Below are positions 28,187-37,647 of a stretch of DNA of 64,000 nucleotides, in pieces. A model generated the notes under the pieces. The model searched no databases. It was not told the origin of the DNA and worked only from the letters and a program-made list of their open reading frames with translations. This DNA comes from JANNNF01 sp963772935. Its GTDB lineage: Bacteria; Pseudomonadota; Alphaproteobacteria; Rhodobacterales; Rhodobacteraceae. Position 1 is the stretch's first letter. Each line of letters begins with the position of its first letter. The stretch covers positions 434,001 to 498,000 of the forward strand of contig CAVYZK010000007.1 in NCBI GenBank assembly GCA_963772935.1, read 5' to 3'. The position numbers and the translations under genes were made by a program.

Positions 28187-28272
28187 TGCTGGATATCGCA
28201 CTTGCCGGGGCCGTGGCCGCCGGCCTGTTTGGCTACTTGCTGGTGGCGCTGCTGCGCCCCGATTGGTTCTGA
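28186..28272 (+). CDS. kdpF: Potassium-transporting ATPase small subunit KdpF
   Basis: A 28-aa single-helix peptide (MLDIALAGAVAAGLFGYLLV, then ALLRPDWF). The ALLRPxxF ending is the KdpF hallmark. In E. coli KdpF stabilises the KdpABC complex. It starts in the stop of the preceding micro-gene and ends 7 bases before kdpA. Confidence 0.85.
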   Translation: MLDIALAGAVAAGLFGYLLVALLRPDWF

Positions 28273-28279
28273 GGGCGTT

Positions 28280-29944
28280 ATGACCGACAGTTTGGGATAC
28301 CTGCTTTTCTTCGCCGCCCTGATCGGGCTTGGCCTGCCCCTTGGGGCCTATATGGCGCGCGTCTATGACGGGCGCTTTGATCGTTTCGACCATGGATTGC
28401 TGCGTATGGCGGGGATCGACCCCACCAAGGGGCAAGGCTGGGCGGGTTATGCGCTGGCGGTGCTGGCGTTCAACGCGGTCGGGTTTGTGCTGCTGTATGG
28501 CATCTTGCGCCTGCAAGGGATGCTGCCGCTGAACCCCGATGGCATCGGGGCGATGTCCCCCGACCTTGCGTTCAACACGGCTGTCAGCTTTGTCACCAAC
28601 ACCAACTGGCAGGCCTATTCCGGTGAGGCGCAACTGTCCTACCTGTCCCAGATGGTGGGTCTGACCGTGCAGAACTTCGTCTCTGCCGCCACCGGCATGG
28701 CCGTGGCTGTGGCGGTGATCCGGGGCTTTACCGGCGCCAAGGGGGCGGCTTTGGGCAACTTCTGGGTCGATATGACCCGGTCGGTTCTGTATATCCTGCT
28801 GCCGCTATCCGTACTGCTGGCGCTGTTTCTGGCAGCCTACGGCGTGCCGCAAACCCTGCTTGGCGCAGTTCGGGCTACCACAGTGGAAGGCGTGGATCAG
28901 ATCATCGCACGCGGCCCTGCGGCCGCACAGATCGCCATCAAGCAACTCGGCACCAACGGCGGCGGCTTTTTCGGCGTCAACTCGGCCCACCCGTTTGAAA
29001 ACCCCACAATCGGCTCTAACATGGCGCAAGTTGTGTCTATCCTGCTGATCCCGGTCGCCTTCTGCTTTCTGTTTGGCCAGATGGCGCGGGACCGCAGGCA
29101 GGGCTGGGCGATCTTCGCGGCCATGGGGATCATGTTTGTCGCGGGTCTTGCGGTGATCCATCTGTCCGAGGCTGCGGGCAACCCGTTGCTGGGCGCAGGT
29201 GCCAACATGGAAGGCAAGGAAATGCGCTTTGGCGCGGGCCTGTCGTCGATGTGGGCGGCGGCGACCACGGCGGCCTCCAACGGGTCGGTCAACGCGATGC
29301 ATGACAGTTTCATGCCGCTGTCGGGCCTTGTGATGATGGTGTTCATGCAGGTCGGCGAGGTGATCTTTGGCGGTGTTGGTGCCGGTTTGTACGGCATGTT
29401 GCTGTATGTCGTGCTGGCGGTGTTTCTGGCCGGGCTGATGGTCGGGCGCACCCCCGAATATCTGGGCCGCAAGATCGAATCGCGCGAGGTGACACTGGCC
29501 GTGCTGGCCTTCCTCTCGATGCCCTTGGGTATCCTCGTGGGCGGCGCGATCAGCGCCACGGTGCCCGCCGCACTGACATCGGTGCAGGATGCCGGGCCGC
29601 ATGGGTTAAGCGAAATCCTCTATGCCTATTCGTCCGCCACCGGCAACAACGGGTCGGCCTTTGGCGGATGGGGGGCGGCGAACCCGTGGCAAACCACGGC
29701 GCTGGGCATCGTCATGCTGCTGGGCCGTTATGCGGTGATCATCCCGATGCTGGCCATCGCAGGGTCGCTGATCCGCAAAACGCCGGCCACCGCCACCGCT
29801 GGCACTTTCCCCACCCACGGGCCGCTGTTCGTGACGCTGCTGGTGCTGACCATCGTCATTCTTGGCGCGCTGACCTTCTTTCCGGTGCTGGCCCTCGGGC
29901 CGATTGCCGAACAAACCGCGCTTGTCGCGGGCCAAACCTTCTGA
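28280..29944 (+). CDS. kdpA: Potassium-transporting ATPase subunit A
   Basis: The K+-selective channel-like subunit of the KdpFABC pump. The 554-aa polytopic protein begins MTDSLGYLLFFAALIGLG, with the start at ATG 28280 after GAGGGCG. It carries the four filter-like loops, for example FVTNTNWQAYSGE, TNGGGFFGVNSAHPFENP and SATGNNGSAFGGW. Its length matches the family. The next gene, kdpB, begins 17 bases later. Confidence 0.97.
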   Translation: MTDSLGYLLFFAALIGLGLPLGAYMARVYDGRFDRFDHGLLRMAGIDPTKGQGWAGYALAVLAFNAVGFVLLYGILRLQGMLPLNPDGIGAMSPDLAFNTAVSFVTNTNWQAYSGEAQLSYLSQMVGLTVQNFVSAATGMAVAVAVIRGFTGAKGAALGNFWVDMTRSVLYILLPLSVLLALFLAAYGVPQTLLGAVRATTVEGVDQIIARGPAAAQIAIKQLGTNGGGFFGVNSAHPFENPTIGSNMAQVVSILLIPVAFCFLFGQMARDRRQGWAIFAAMGIMFVAGLAVIHLSEAAGNPLLGAGANMEGKEMRFGAGLSSMWAAATTAASNGSVNAMHDSFMPLSGLVMMVFMQVGEVIFGGVGAGLYGMLLYVVLAVFLAGLMVGRTPEYLGRKIESREVTLAVLAFLSMPLGILVGGAISATVPAALTSVQDAGPHGLSEILYAYSSATGNNGSAFGGWGAANPWQTTALGIVMLLGRYAVIIPMLAIAGSLIRKTPATATAGTFPTHGPLFVTLLVLTIVILGALTFFPVLALGPIAEQTALVAGQTF

Positions 29945-29961
29945 ACCGTAAGGTGAAATTC

Positions 29962-31987
29962 ATGTCACGTTCCCTGACCGTTGAACCCGGTCTTTATTCC
30001 GCCGCGCTGAAAGCGGCGTTCACCAAGCTGAACCCGCTTCACCTCTGCCGCAACCCGGTGATCTTTGTCACCGCTATCGTCGCCGCCCTGACCACCGTGC
30101 TGGCCCTGCGCGACCTGGCCACGGGGGCCGCCGACGGGATGTTCGCCCTGCAAGTCGCGGTCTGGCTGTGGCTGGCCGTGGTGATTTCCACCTTTGCCGA
30201 GGCTTTGGCCGAAGGCCGGGGCCGCGCGCGGGCCGACAGTCTGCGATCGGCCAAATCAGAAACCATGGTGCATCTGCTGGCCACCGCGACCGCCACCGAC
30301 AGCACCCTTGTCGCGTCGTCTACCCTGCGCGCGGGGCAGTTTGTGCGGGTGACGGCGGGCGATCTGATCCCCACCGACGCCGAGATTGTGCAAGGCGTGG
30401 CCTCGGTGGACGAATCCGCCATCACCGGCGAATCCGCCCCCGTGATCCGCGAAAGCGGCGGCGACCGGTCTTCCGTCACCGGCGGAACAAGGATCGTGTC
30501 AGACCATCTGATCCTGCGGATCACGGCGGAACCGGGCAAAAGCTTCCTCGACCGGATGATTGCGCTGGTCGAAGGGGCGTCCCGGCAAAAGACGCCGAAT
30601 GAGGTGGCGCTGAACATCCTGCTGGCGGGCCTGACGCTGATCTTTCTGTTCGTCGTCGTGACGCTGGAACCCTTCGCCCGTTATTCAGGTGCGACCCTGT
30701 CAATTGTGTCTCTATCTGCGCTGTTTGTGACGCTTATCCCCACCACCATCGGCGGGCTTTTGTCAGCCATCGGCATCGCCGGGATGGACCGTCTGGTGCA
30801 GGCCCGCGTCATCGCCAAATCCGGCCGCGCGGTTGAGGCTGCGGGCGATGTGGACGTGCTGTTGCTGGACAAGACCGGGACCATCACCTTTGGCAACCGC
30901 TCTGGCCGACGCGCTGATCGCCGCCCCCGGCGTGTCAGACCGGGCACTGGCCGAGGCGGCTTGGCGGGCCTCAATGGCCGATGACACGCCCGAAGGCAAA
31001 TCGGTGGTAGACCGCGCGCGGGGGATTCTGGGCGCTGAACTTACGATGCCAGATGGGGCGACCCCCGTGGCGTTCACCGCACAAACCCGGCTGTCGGGGC
31101 TGGATCTGCCCGATGGCACCAAACTGCGCAAAGGGGCGGTGGACGCCGTGTTGCGGCTGACCGGGCAATCCCTGCCCGCCCCTTTGGCGGCTGCGGTTGA
31201 CAGCATTGCCCGGTCCGGCGGCACCCCGCTGCTGGTGGCGGTGAACGGCGATATCCTTGGCGCGATACATCTGAAAGACGTGGTGAAACCCGGCGTGCGC
31301 ACCCGCTTTGCCGAGTTGCGGGCCATGGGCATCCGCACCGTGATGATCACCGGCGACAACCCGCTGACCGCCGCCGCCATCGCCGCCGAGGCCGGAGTGG
31401 ATGACTTTCTGGCCGAGGCCACGCCCGAGATGAAGCTGGACTACATCCGCCGCGAACAGGCGGGCGGGCGGCTGGTGGCGATGTGCGGCGACGGGTCTAA
31501 CGACGCCCCCGCCTTGGCGCAGGCCGATGTGGGCGTGGCGATGAATTCGGGCACCGCAGCGGCGAAAGAGGCCGCGAACCTGATTGATCTGGACAGTGAC
31601 CCCACCAAGCTGATCGAGGTGGTGATGGTCGGCAAACAACTGCTGATCTCGCGCGGCGCGCTGACCACCTTCAGCATCGCCAATGACGTGGCCAAGTATT
31701 TCGCCATTCTGCCCGCGATGTTTCTGGCGGCCTATCCGGGCCTGTCCGCGCTGAACATCATGGGCCTTGCCAGCCCGCACAGCGCCATTCTGTCAGCCGT
31801 GATCTTCAACGCGCTGATCATCGTGGCGCTGATCCCGCTGGCCCTGCGCGGGGTGGCCTATGTGCCCTCGTCAGCGGCGGCGCTGCTGCGGCGCAACCTG
31901 ACGGTCTATGGCCTTGGCGGGCTGATCGTGCCGTTTCTGGGTATCAAGGCGATCGACCTGTGCCTTGTCACCCTTGGTCTTGTGTAA
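29962..31987 (+). CDS. kdpB: Potassium-transporting P-type ATPase subunit B, frame-disrupted as sequenced
   Basis: The catalytic subunit that hydrolyses ATP to drive K+ uptake. The first frame holds the TGES actuator motif (AITGESAP) and the phosphorylation motif DKTGTITFGNR. After about 30900 the protein continues in the next frame (ALADALIAAPGVSDRALAEAAWRAS ... MCGDGSNDAPALAQADVGVAM). The family sequence after GNR is usually MATA. The DNA is consistent with loss of 11 bases between two GGCAACCG copies, restoring about 678 aa. A one-base insertion would also fix the frame but leaves the motif short. Confidence 0.92.
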
Positions 31988-31996
31988 GGAAACCAG

Positions 31997-32551
31997 ATGT
32001 TTACCTATCTTCGCCCCGCACTGACCCTGACAGTGGCCTTTACCCTGCTGACAGGGGTGGCCTACCCCTTGGCCATCACCGGCATCGCCCAAACCCTGTT
32101 CCCGGCCCAGGCTGACGGCAGCCTGATCACGCAGAATGGCCGGGTGATCGGGTCTGCCCTGATCGGGCAGGATTTCATCACCCCCGGCTATCTGCACCCG
32201 CGCCCTTCGGCCAGCGGCTATAACGCGGCAGGCACCGGGGCCAGCAATCTGGGGCCAACCTCTGCCGCGCTGGTGGCGGCGGTGGCCGAACGCCGCACGG
32301 CTTACGGCCCCGACGCACCTATAGATGCGGTCACCATGTCAGGGTCTGGGCTGGACCCCGATATCTCACTCGCCAATGCGCAGGGCCAATCGGCGCGCAT
32401 CGCAACAGCACGGGGAGTTGACGTGGCGAAAATCGACGCGGTGCTGGCGGATCATGTCGAAGGGCCACTGTTCGGCCTGTACGGCCTGCCCCGCATCAAC
32501 GTGCTGGCCGCCAATCTGGCGCTGGACGCCGCGTTTCCCAAGGCCCCCTGA
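31997..32551 (+). CDS. kdpC: Potassium-transporting ATPase subunit C
   Basis: KdpC stabilises the complex and raises nucleotide affinity of KdpB. The 184-aa protein has one N-terminal membrane helix (LTLTVAFTLLTGVAYPLAITG) and the family motifs GSALIGQDF, YLHPRPSASGYNAAGTGASNLGPTS and VDAVTMSGSGLDPDIS (written here as IDAVTMSGSGLDPDIS). It follows kdpB after 9 bases. The stop lies 2 bases from the stop of an opposing gene. Confidence 0.95.
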   Translation: MFTYLRPALTLTVAFTLLTGVAYPLAITGIAQTLFPAQADGSLITQNGRVIGSALIGQDFITPGYLHPRPSASGYNAAGTGASNLGPTSAALVAAVAERRTAYGPDAPIDAVTMSGSGLDPDISLANAQGQSARIATARGVDVAKIDAVLADHVEGPLFGLYGLPRINVLAANLALDAAFPKAP

Positions 32552-32553
32552 TG

Positions 32554-33123
32554 TCAGCGCATCAGATCGGCCTCGGTCCAGCCAAGCGCCGCCAGATCGC
32601 GCGCCCGCACCCCGGCATCATCGCCCACGATGAACTCGTCAAGCTGGGGTGGGGCAACCGGGGTGGAAGACAGCATCGCATGAACCTGCCCCCGGTGATG
32701 GGTCTGGTGATGAAACAGATGTTGCAGCAGATCATCCATCCGGTCCTGCTGCACCCGGTCGCCCCGGTCCACCGCCACCATCCGGGCAAGGTCAGCGGCA
32801 GCAAGCCCGCTGATCAGCACCAGCAACCGCTGATCCATCCCTTGTTGGGCCCCGGTCACATCGGCAAACGTGGTCAGCCCGGTCGCCTCCTCCAACGCGG
32901 CCCGGTTCAGCCTGTTGCCTTCCATGGCGTTGATGTAAAAGCGGTCCACCATCAGAATATGGTTCAGCGTGGCGCGGATCGACGGGAAAAACCCGGCCCT
33001 GTGCGCGGCGTACTCCGCAGCGGGCAGTCCCGCGCAGGCAAGGTGCAGCCGGTGGTTGGCAAGCCGGTTCATTTGCGCCAGCTTGCGGTAGGCACGAAGG
33101 GGATCGGGTGATGATGCTGACAT
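32554..33123 (-). CDS. DinB-family metal-dependent protein, antisense within the kdp locus
   Basis: The 189-aa protein matches the DinB/YfiT-like four-helix fold: LNHILMVDRFYINAMEGN holds the first histidine, and HLFHHQTHHRGQVHAML holds the last two of the metal triad. Members include thiol S-transferases, but no specific activity can be assigned. It is encoded opposite to kdpC and kdpD and fills the gap between them. It is therefore either an insertion into a kdpFABCDE operon or an acquired boundary that leaves kdpDE needing its own promoter. Confidence 0.82.
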   Translation of the reverse strand: MSASSPDPLRAYRKLAQMNRLANHRLHLACAGLPAAEYAAHRAGFFPSIRATLNHILMVDRFYINAMEGNRLNRAALEEATGLTTFADVTGAQQGMDQRLLVLISGLAAADLARMVAVDRGDRVQQDRMDDLLQHLFHHQTHHRGQVHAMLSSTPVAPPQLDEFIVGDDAGVRARDLAALGWTEADLMR

Positions 33124-33177
33124 GGACGCCCCCGCCTGAAGATGCAGGCATCGTTACGCCTTTCAACAGGTCTGCCA

Positions 33178-35794
33178 ATGGCGAACTCTGACAGCCCCCC
33201 CCGGGGGCGGCTGAAAATCTTCCTCGGTGCAGCCCCCGGCGTTGGCAAAACCTACGCGATGCTGGAGGCCGCGCGCCGCCACCATGCGGACGGGATGCAG
33301 GTTCTGGCAGGCGTCATCGAAACCCATGGCCGGGCTGAAACCGAAGGCTTGCTGCGCGGCTTGCCCGTGCTGCCGCGCCGCCCGGTCTATCACCGGGGCC
33401 GGATTCTGGCTGAATTTGATCTTGATGCGATGCTCGCCGCCCACCCCGCGTTGGCCCTGCTGGATGAACTGGCCCACACCAACGCCCCCGACAGCCGCCA
33501 TGAAAAACGCTGGCAAGACGCGATGGAACTGCTGGACGCGGGGATCGACGTCTATACCACGCTGAACGTGCAACACATTGAAACGCTGAATGACACCGTG
33601 ATGCGGATCACCGGCATCAGGGTGCGCGAAACCGTGCCGGACCACATCTTTGCCGCCGCAGATGAAATAGAACTGGTCGATCTGCCACCCGAGGAATTGC
33701 TGGCCCGCCTGCGCAGCGGCAAGGTCTATGTGCCCGATCAGGCCAGCCGCGCCATGCAGAACTTCTTCGCCAAGGGCAACCTGACCGCCCTGCGCGAACT
33801 CGCGATGCGCGCCGCCGCCGACCGGGTCGATGCGCAGTTGCGCGAACATATGGCGGCCAACGCGATTGCCGGGCCTTGGCCCGCGCAGGAACGCATCCTC
33901 GTTTGCATTGATGAAACCGCAGCCACGCGTGATGCAATACGGGTGGCGAAACGGTCAGCCGACCGGGCCCGCGCGGAATGGATCGCGCTGACCGTCACCT
34001 CACCCCGGACCGAATCCTTGGCCGATGAGGAGAAAGACCGTCGCGCGGCATCACAGCGGTTGGCGGAACGGTTGGGGGCGGAACTGGCCACGCTGGACGC
34101 CGAACATGATGTGGCGACGGAAATCCTGCACTTTGCCCGCCGCCATAACGTCCGCCGGATCGTGCTGGGCCGCCCGCGCCCGGTGGCATGGCTTGCCGGC
34201 CTGTGGCGAGAGGACATCACCGCAGGCCTGCTGCGCGCAGGGCGGGGAGTTTGAGATCACCCTGACCCCGACCGCCGCCGAAAAGCCCAGCCCCCCGGCC
34301 CGCACACCTCGCCCGCCGTTCAAGGCCAAGCCCTACCTCGCCGCCCTTCCCGCCGTGGTGATTGCGACGGGCCTGTCGATGGCGGCAGACAGCCTGTTCC
34401 CGGTGGCCAGCCTGTCGCTGATCTACATGACGGCGGTGATCGCCGTGGCCTCGCGCTTTGGCCTTGGCCCCGCGATTGCGACGGCGGGGTTTGGCTTTGC
34501 CACCTATAACTACCTGTTCACCGAACCCCGCCTGTCATTCCAAGTTTCCCAACAAGGCGAGTTTCTGACGCTGGCCCTGTTTCTGGTCGCGTCGATCCTG
34601 ACCGGCAATCTCGCCGCCCGCCTGCGTGCCCGCGTCAATGCGCAGCGCGCCATCGTGGAACGCACCAACCGCCTGTACGACTTCAGCCGCAGGGTCGCGG
34701 TGGCGGCCAGCTTTGACGATGTGGTCTGGGCGGCGGTCAGCCATGTGGCGACCACGCTGGAATGTCAGGCCATTCTGCTGGCCCCCGATGCGGCGGGCAA
34801 TCTGGCGGTGGCGGGGGGCTTTCCCCCCGAAGACACGCTGGATGTGCGCGACATGACCGCCGCCCGCTATGCCTGGGACAAGGCCGAGGCGGCAGGGCGT
34901 GGCTCCGGGACCCTGCCTGCCGCGCGCTGGCTGTTTCTGCCGGTGCGCACGGCCGATGTGCGGCTGGCGGTGATCGGCGTGGCCTATGAAGATGACCACA
35001 GCCTGCCCCCCGGTGATCGGCGGCTGCTGGAGGCGCTGATGGATCAGGTTGCCCTCGCCATCGCCCGCATCCGCCTGACCGAAGATCTGGAACACACCCG
35101 CCTCGCGTCTGAAACCGAACGTCTGCGCACCGCCCTGCTGAATTCCGTCAGCCACGATCTGCGCACCCCCTTGGTCACCATCATTGGTGCTGCGGGCAGT
35201 CTGGCAGACCCCGGCGCGCTGACCGATACCGGGCGCAAGGCCTTGGCCGAAACGATCCGCGATGAAGGGGAACGGCTGGACCGCTATATCCAGAACCTGC
35301 TGGACATGACCCGGTTGGGCCACGGCGCGCTGAAACCCCGGTTGCTGTCGGTTGATCTGGCCGATCTCGTCGGCTCTGCCCGCCACCGGATGCGGGCGGC
35401 CCTGCGCGACCATGTGGTGCAACTGGACCTTGCCCCCGATCTGCCCGCCGTGCTGGCCGACCCGATCCTGACCGAACAGGTGATCGTCAACATCTTGGAC
35501 AACGCCGCCAAATACGCCCCCCCCGGCACCAGCATTGATATCAGCGCCCATGTTGACGGCGCAGGCGTGGCGCTGACAATAACAGACCACGGCCCCGGAA
35601 TTCCCGTCGCCGCACAGGCCCGGGTGTTTGACATGTTCTACCGCGTGGATACCGGCGACAGCCAGAAGGCAGGCACCGGCCTTGGGCTGGCCATCTCGAA
35701 GGGCCTGATCGAGGCACAGGGCGGCTCCATCGGGGTTGCGGCGACCACCGCAGGCACGTCAATCGTGCTCTCCCTGCCGAAAGCCCCCGCATGA
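33178..35794 (+). CDS. kdpD: Sensor histidine kinase KdpD, frameshifted as sequenced
   Basis: Senses K+ limitation and phosphorylates KdpE. The N-terminal KdpD domain has Walker A (GAAPGVGKTYAM) and DELAHTNAPDSRHEKRWQD, followed by a Usp-like domain ending at LLRAGRG. The frame stops at 34254. The next frame gives FEITLTPTAAEKP, four membrane helices (for example SLIYMTAVIAVASRFGLGPA), a GAF-like region and the kinase (VSHDLRTPLVTI, NILDNAAKYAPP, GTGLGLAIS). Removing one G from the G-run at 34243-34246 restores about 871 aa. The DinB gene separates it from kdpC. Its stop overlaps kdpE. Confidence 0.93.
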
Positions 35795-36471
35795 CCGCCC
35801 GTATCCTGATCATCGAGGATGAAACCCCGATCCGCCGCATGTTGCGCGTGGTGCTGGAGGCTGAAGGCTATGCGGTGATCGAGTCCGCCACCGCCCGCGA
35901 CGGCATCGCCACGGCGGCACGGGAAAACCCGTCAGCGGTGCTGCTGGACCTTGGTTTGCCCGACGCCGACGGCATCAGCGTTTTGCAGGCCATCCGCGAA
36001 TGGTCGCAGGTGCCGGTGCTGATCTTGTCCGTCCGGTCAGACGAGGCAGGCAAGGTCGCGGCACTGGATGCGGGCGCGCAGGATTATGTCGTCAAACCCT
36101 TTGGCATGAAGGAACTGCTCGCCCGCCTGCGCAGCCTTTTGCGCGATCACGCAGGCTCGGCCACCCCGGCCACGGTCCAGATCGCCGACCTTGCGATTGA
36201 CGCCGCCGCCCACACCGCCACCCGCGCGGGCGAAGGGTTGAAACTGTCACGCAAGGAATTTGATCTGCTGTGGCTGCTGATGTCAAACGCGGGCCGCCTG
36301 CTGCCGCAAGGCATGATCCTGCGCGCGATCTGGGGGCCTGCGCATGTCGAAGACAGCCAGTACCTGCGCGTCTACATCCGCCAACTGCGCGCCAAGATCG
36401 GCGATGACGCCGCCGACCCGCAGTATATCTTCACCGAAGCGGGCGTGGGTTACAGGTTTCGCAGCGACTGA
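35791..36471 (+). CDS. kdpE: Response regulator KdpE
   Basis: The OmpR-family activator of kdpFABC. The 226-aa protein has a receiver domain with the acidic pocket (IEDE near residue 9), the phosphorylated Asp in AVLLDLGLPDADG (about residue 51) and conserved Lys in VVKPFGM. A winged-helix DNA-binding domain follows (LSRKEFDLLWLLMSNAG ... VGYRF). It overlaps kdpD by ATGA. The phased TTTACGC repeats at 28007-28057 are plausible binding sites. Confidence 0.95.
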   Translation: MTARILIIEDETPIRRMLRVVLEAEGYAVIESATARDGIATAARENPSAVLLDLGLPDADGISVLQAIREWSQVPVLILSVRSDEAGKVAALDAGAQDYVVKPFGMKELLARLRSLLRDHAGSATPATVQIADLAIDAAAHTATRAGEGLKLSRKEFDLLWLLMSNAGRLLPQGMILRAIWGPAHVEDSQYLRVYIRQLRAKIGDDAADPQYIFTEAGVGYRFRSD

Positions 36472-36550
36472 TACGGTTCAGGTTTTGACCGAAAGCAAGG
36501 ACATCGCAAGACGCGTTAGAGCATCGCGAGAGGCGGCGTTTTCCTAGATA

Positions 36551-36715
36551 CTTCTTCTGCCCGGAATCAAGCGCGAAGCGCGCCGGGCAATGCCCGACCG
36601 CCCCCTCGGGCGGGCATTCTGCAACGTCACCAGCCGAAATTCTGTGGGATGTGTTGAACCATAAACCACGTAGAACATCCGTTGCTTGCCCACCCGGCGG
36701 TCAGGCATTGCCCTT
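36551..36715. repeat. Long non-coding repeat, short copy (inverted partner at 51781-52008)
   Basis: These 165 bases match the reverse complement of 51781-52008 along their length. Shared blocks include CTTCTTCTG, CCGGAATCAAGCGCGAAGCG, TCGGGCGGGCATTCTGCA, GTGGGATGTGTTGAACCATA and GGCATTGCCCTT. About 70-75 internal bases of the long copy are missing here. The rest of the 36472-36753 gap holds no gene I can support. Confidence 0.75.
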
Positions 36716-36753
36716 TCGTCGAGCAGGTCGATAGGCTCGTCGGAAACTAAACA

Positions 36754-37563
36754 TTACGTCGCGATCAGAACCTCAATCCCCCGCCGTTCAAACGCCTGCG
36801 CATCTGCATCACTGATGCCATCATCGGTGATGAAGGAATGAACCACCTCCAGCGCGCCCAGACGGGTGAAGGACGATTTGTTGATCTTGGTGCTGTCGGC
36901 CACCAGATACACATGGCTCGCCGCCTTGATCATCGCCTCTTTCAACTGCAGATCGGCAAAGCTGGGGTAGGTCAGCCCCGCCTCTAACGCGACACCCGCA
37001 GTCGCCAGAAACAGCTTTCCCGCGAAGATGTTCTTGAAATACTCGACCGACTTGTCGCCCGACAGTGACAGCGTGGGGGCCTTGAACTGCCCCCCCGGCA
37101 TATGCACGGCAAAGCCCGGCACCGACCCCAGAATGACCGCGATGTTCAGCGCATTGGTGATCACCGTCAGATTGCGGCGCGATACCAGCCGGGTCGCCAC
37201 CTCGGTCGTCGTGGTGCCCGCGTCAAGGATCAGCGTCTCACCATCGCGTACCAGACCCGCGGCATAGGCCCCGATCTTGCGCTTTTTCTCCATGTTTTCC
37301 ATGTGGTGCAGGGTCATGGTGCCGACCTGCGCCGGGGCGGTGTTCAGAAACGCCCCGCCATGTTCGCGGGTGATGAACCCGTCGCCCTCCAGCCGCTCCA
37401 GATCCTGCCGGATGGTGGCTTCCGATACCTGAAACGCCACCGCCAATTCCCGCACGCGGGCGGACCCTTCTTCCTGTATCCAGTCGAGTATCCGCCGCCG
37501 CCGGGGTTCTGACAGCAACCCGATCATCGGCTCGCCCCGCCCGTCAGGTGATTTCGTGTCCAT
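36754..37563 (-). CDS. DeoR/GlpR-family transcriptional regulator
   Basis: Probably the sugar-phosphate-responsive repressor of the adjacent transport and catabolic genes. It has the N-terminal helix-turn-helix of the family (EPRRRRILDWIQEEGSARVRELA, VSEATIRQDLERLE) and a C-terminal DeoR sensor domain (ILDAGTTTTEVATRL, GGQFKAPTLSLSGD, VADSTKINKSSF). The start is uncertain: ATG 37563 gives 269 aa; ATG 37527 gives 257 aa and begins right at the domain. A 13-mer just upstream is nearly repeated before the catabolic genes, suggesting autoregulation and control of both units. Confidence 0.88.
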   Translation of the reverse strand: MDTKSPDGRGEPMIGLLSEPRRRRILDWIQEEGSARVRELAVAFQVSEATIRQDLERLEGDGFITREHGGAFLNTAPAQVGTMTLHHMENMEKKRKIGAYAAGLVRDGETLILDAGTTTTEVATRLVSRRNLTVITNALNIAVILGSVPGFAVHMPGGQFKAPTLSLSGDKSVEYFKNIFAGKLFLATAGVALEAGLTYPSFADLQLKEAMIKAASHVYLVADSTKINKSSFTRLGALEVVHSFITDDGISDADAQAFERRGIEVLIAT

Positions 37564-37587
37564 GGCGGTGGCCCTGCTTTCCATACC

Positions 37588-37600
37588 CGCAAGCAAACGA
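37588..37600. promoter_or_regulatory. Candidate DeoR operator
   Basis: CGCAAGCAAACGA here and CGAAAGCAAACGA at 42095-42107 match at 12 of 13 positions. Each lies upstream of a gene in the presumed regulon. A weaker inverted form is at 41893-41904. Confidence 0.4.
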
Positions 37601-37647
37601 TTGCGATATCAGTGTATATGATTGCGAAAGCGGGGCAACCATCAGCG

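Noticed and set aside
33178..35794. Two-component split of KdpD into separate sensor and kinase proteins
   Set aside because: The break falls inside the LLRAGRG-FEITLTP continuity at a G-run, with no start codon or ribosome-binding site for a second protein.
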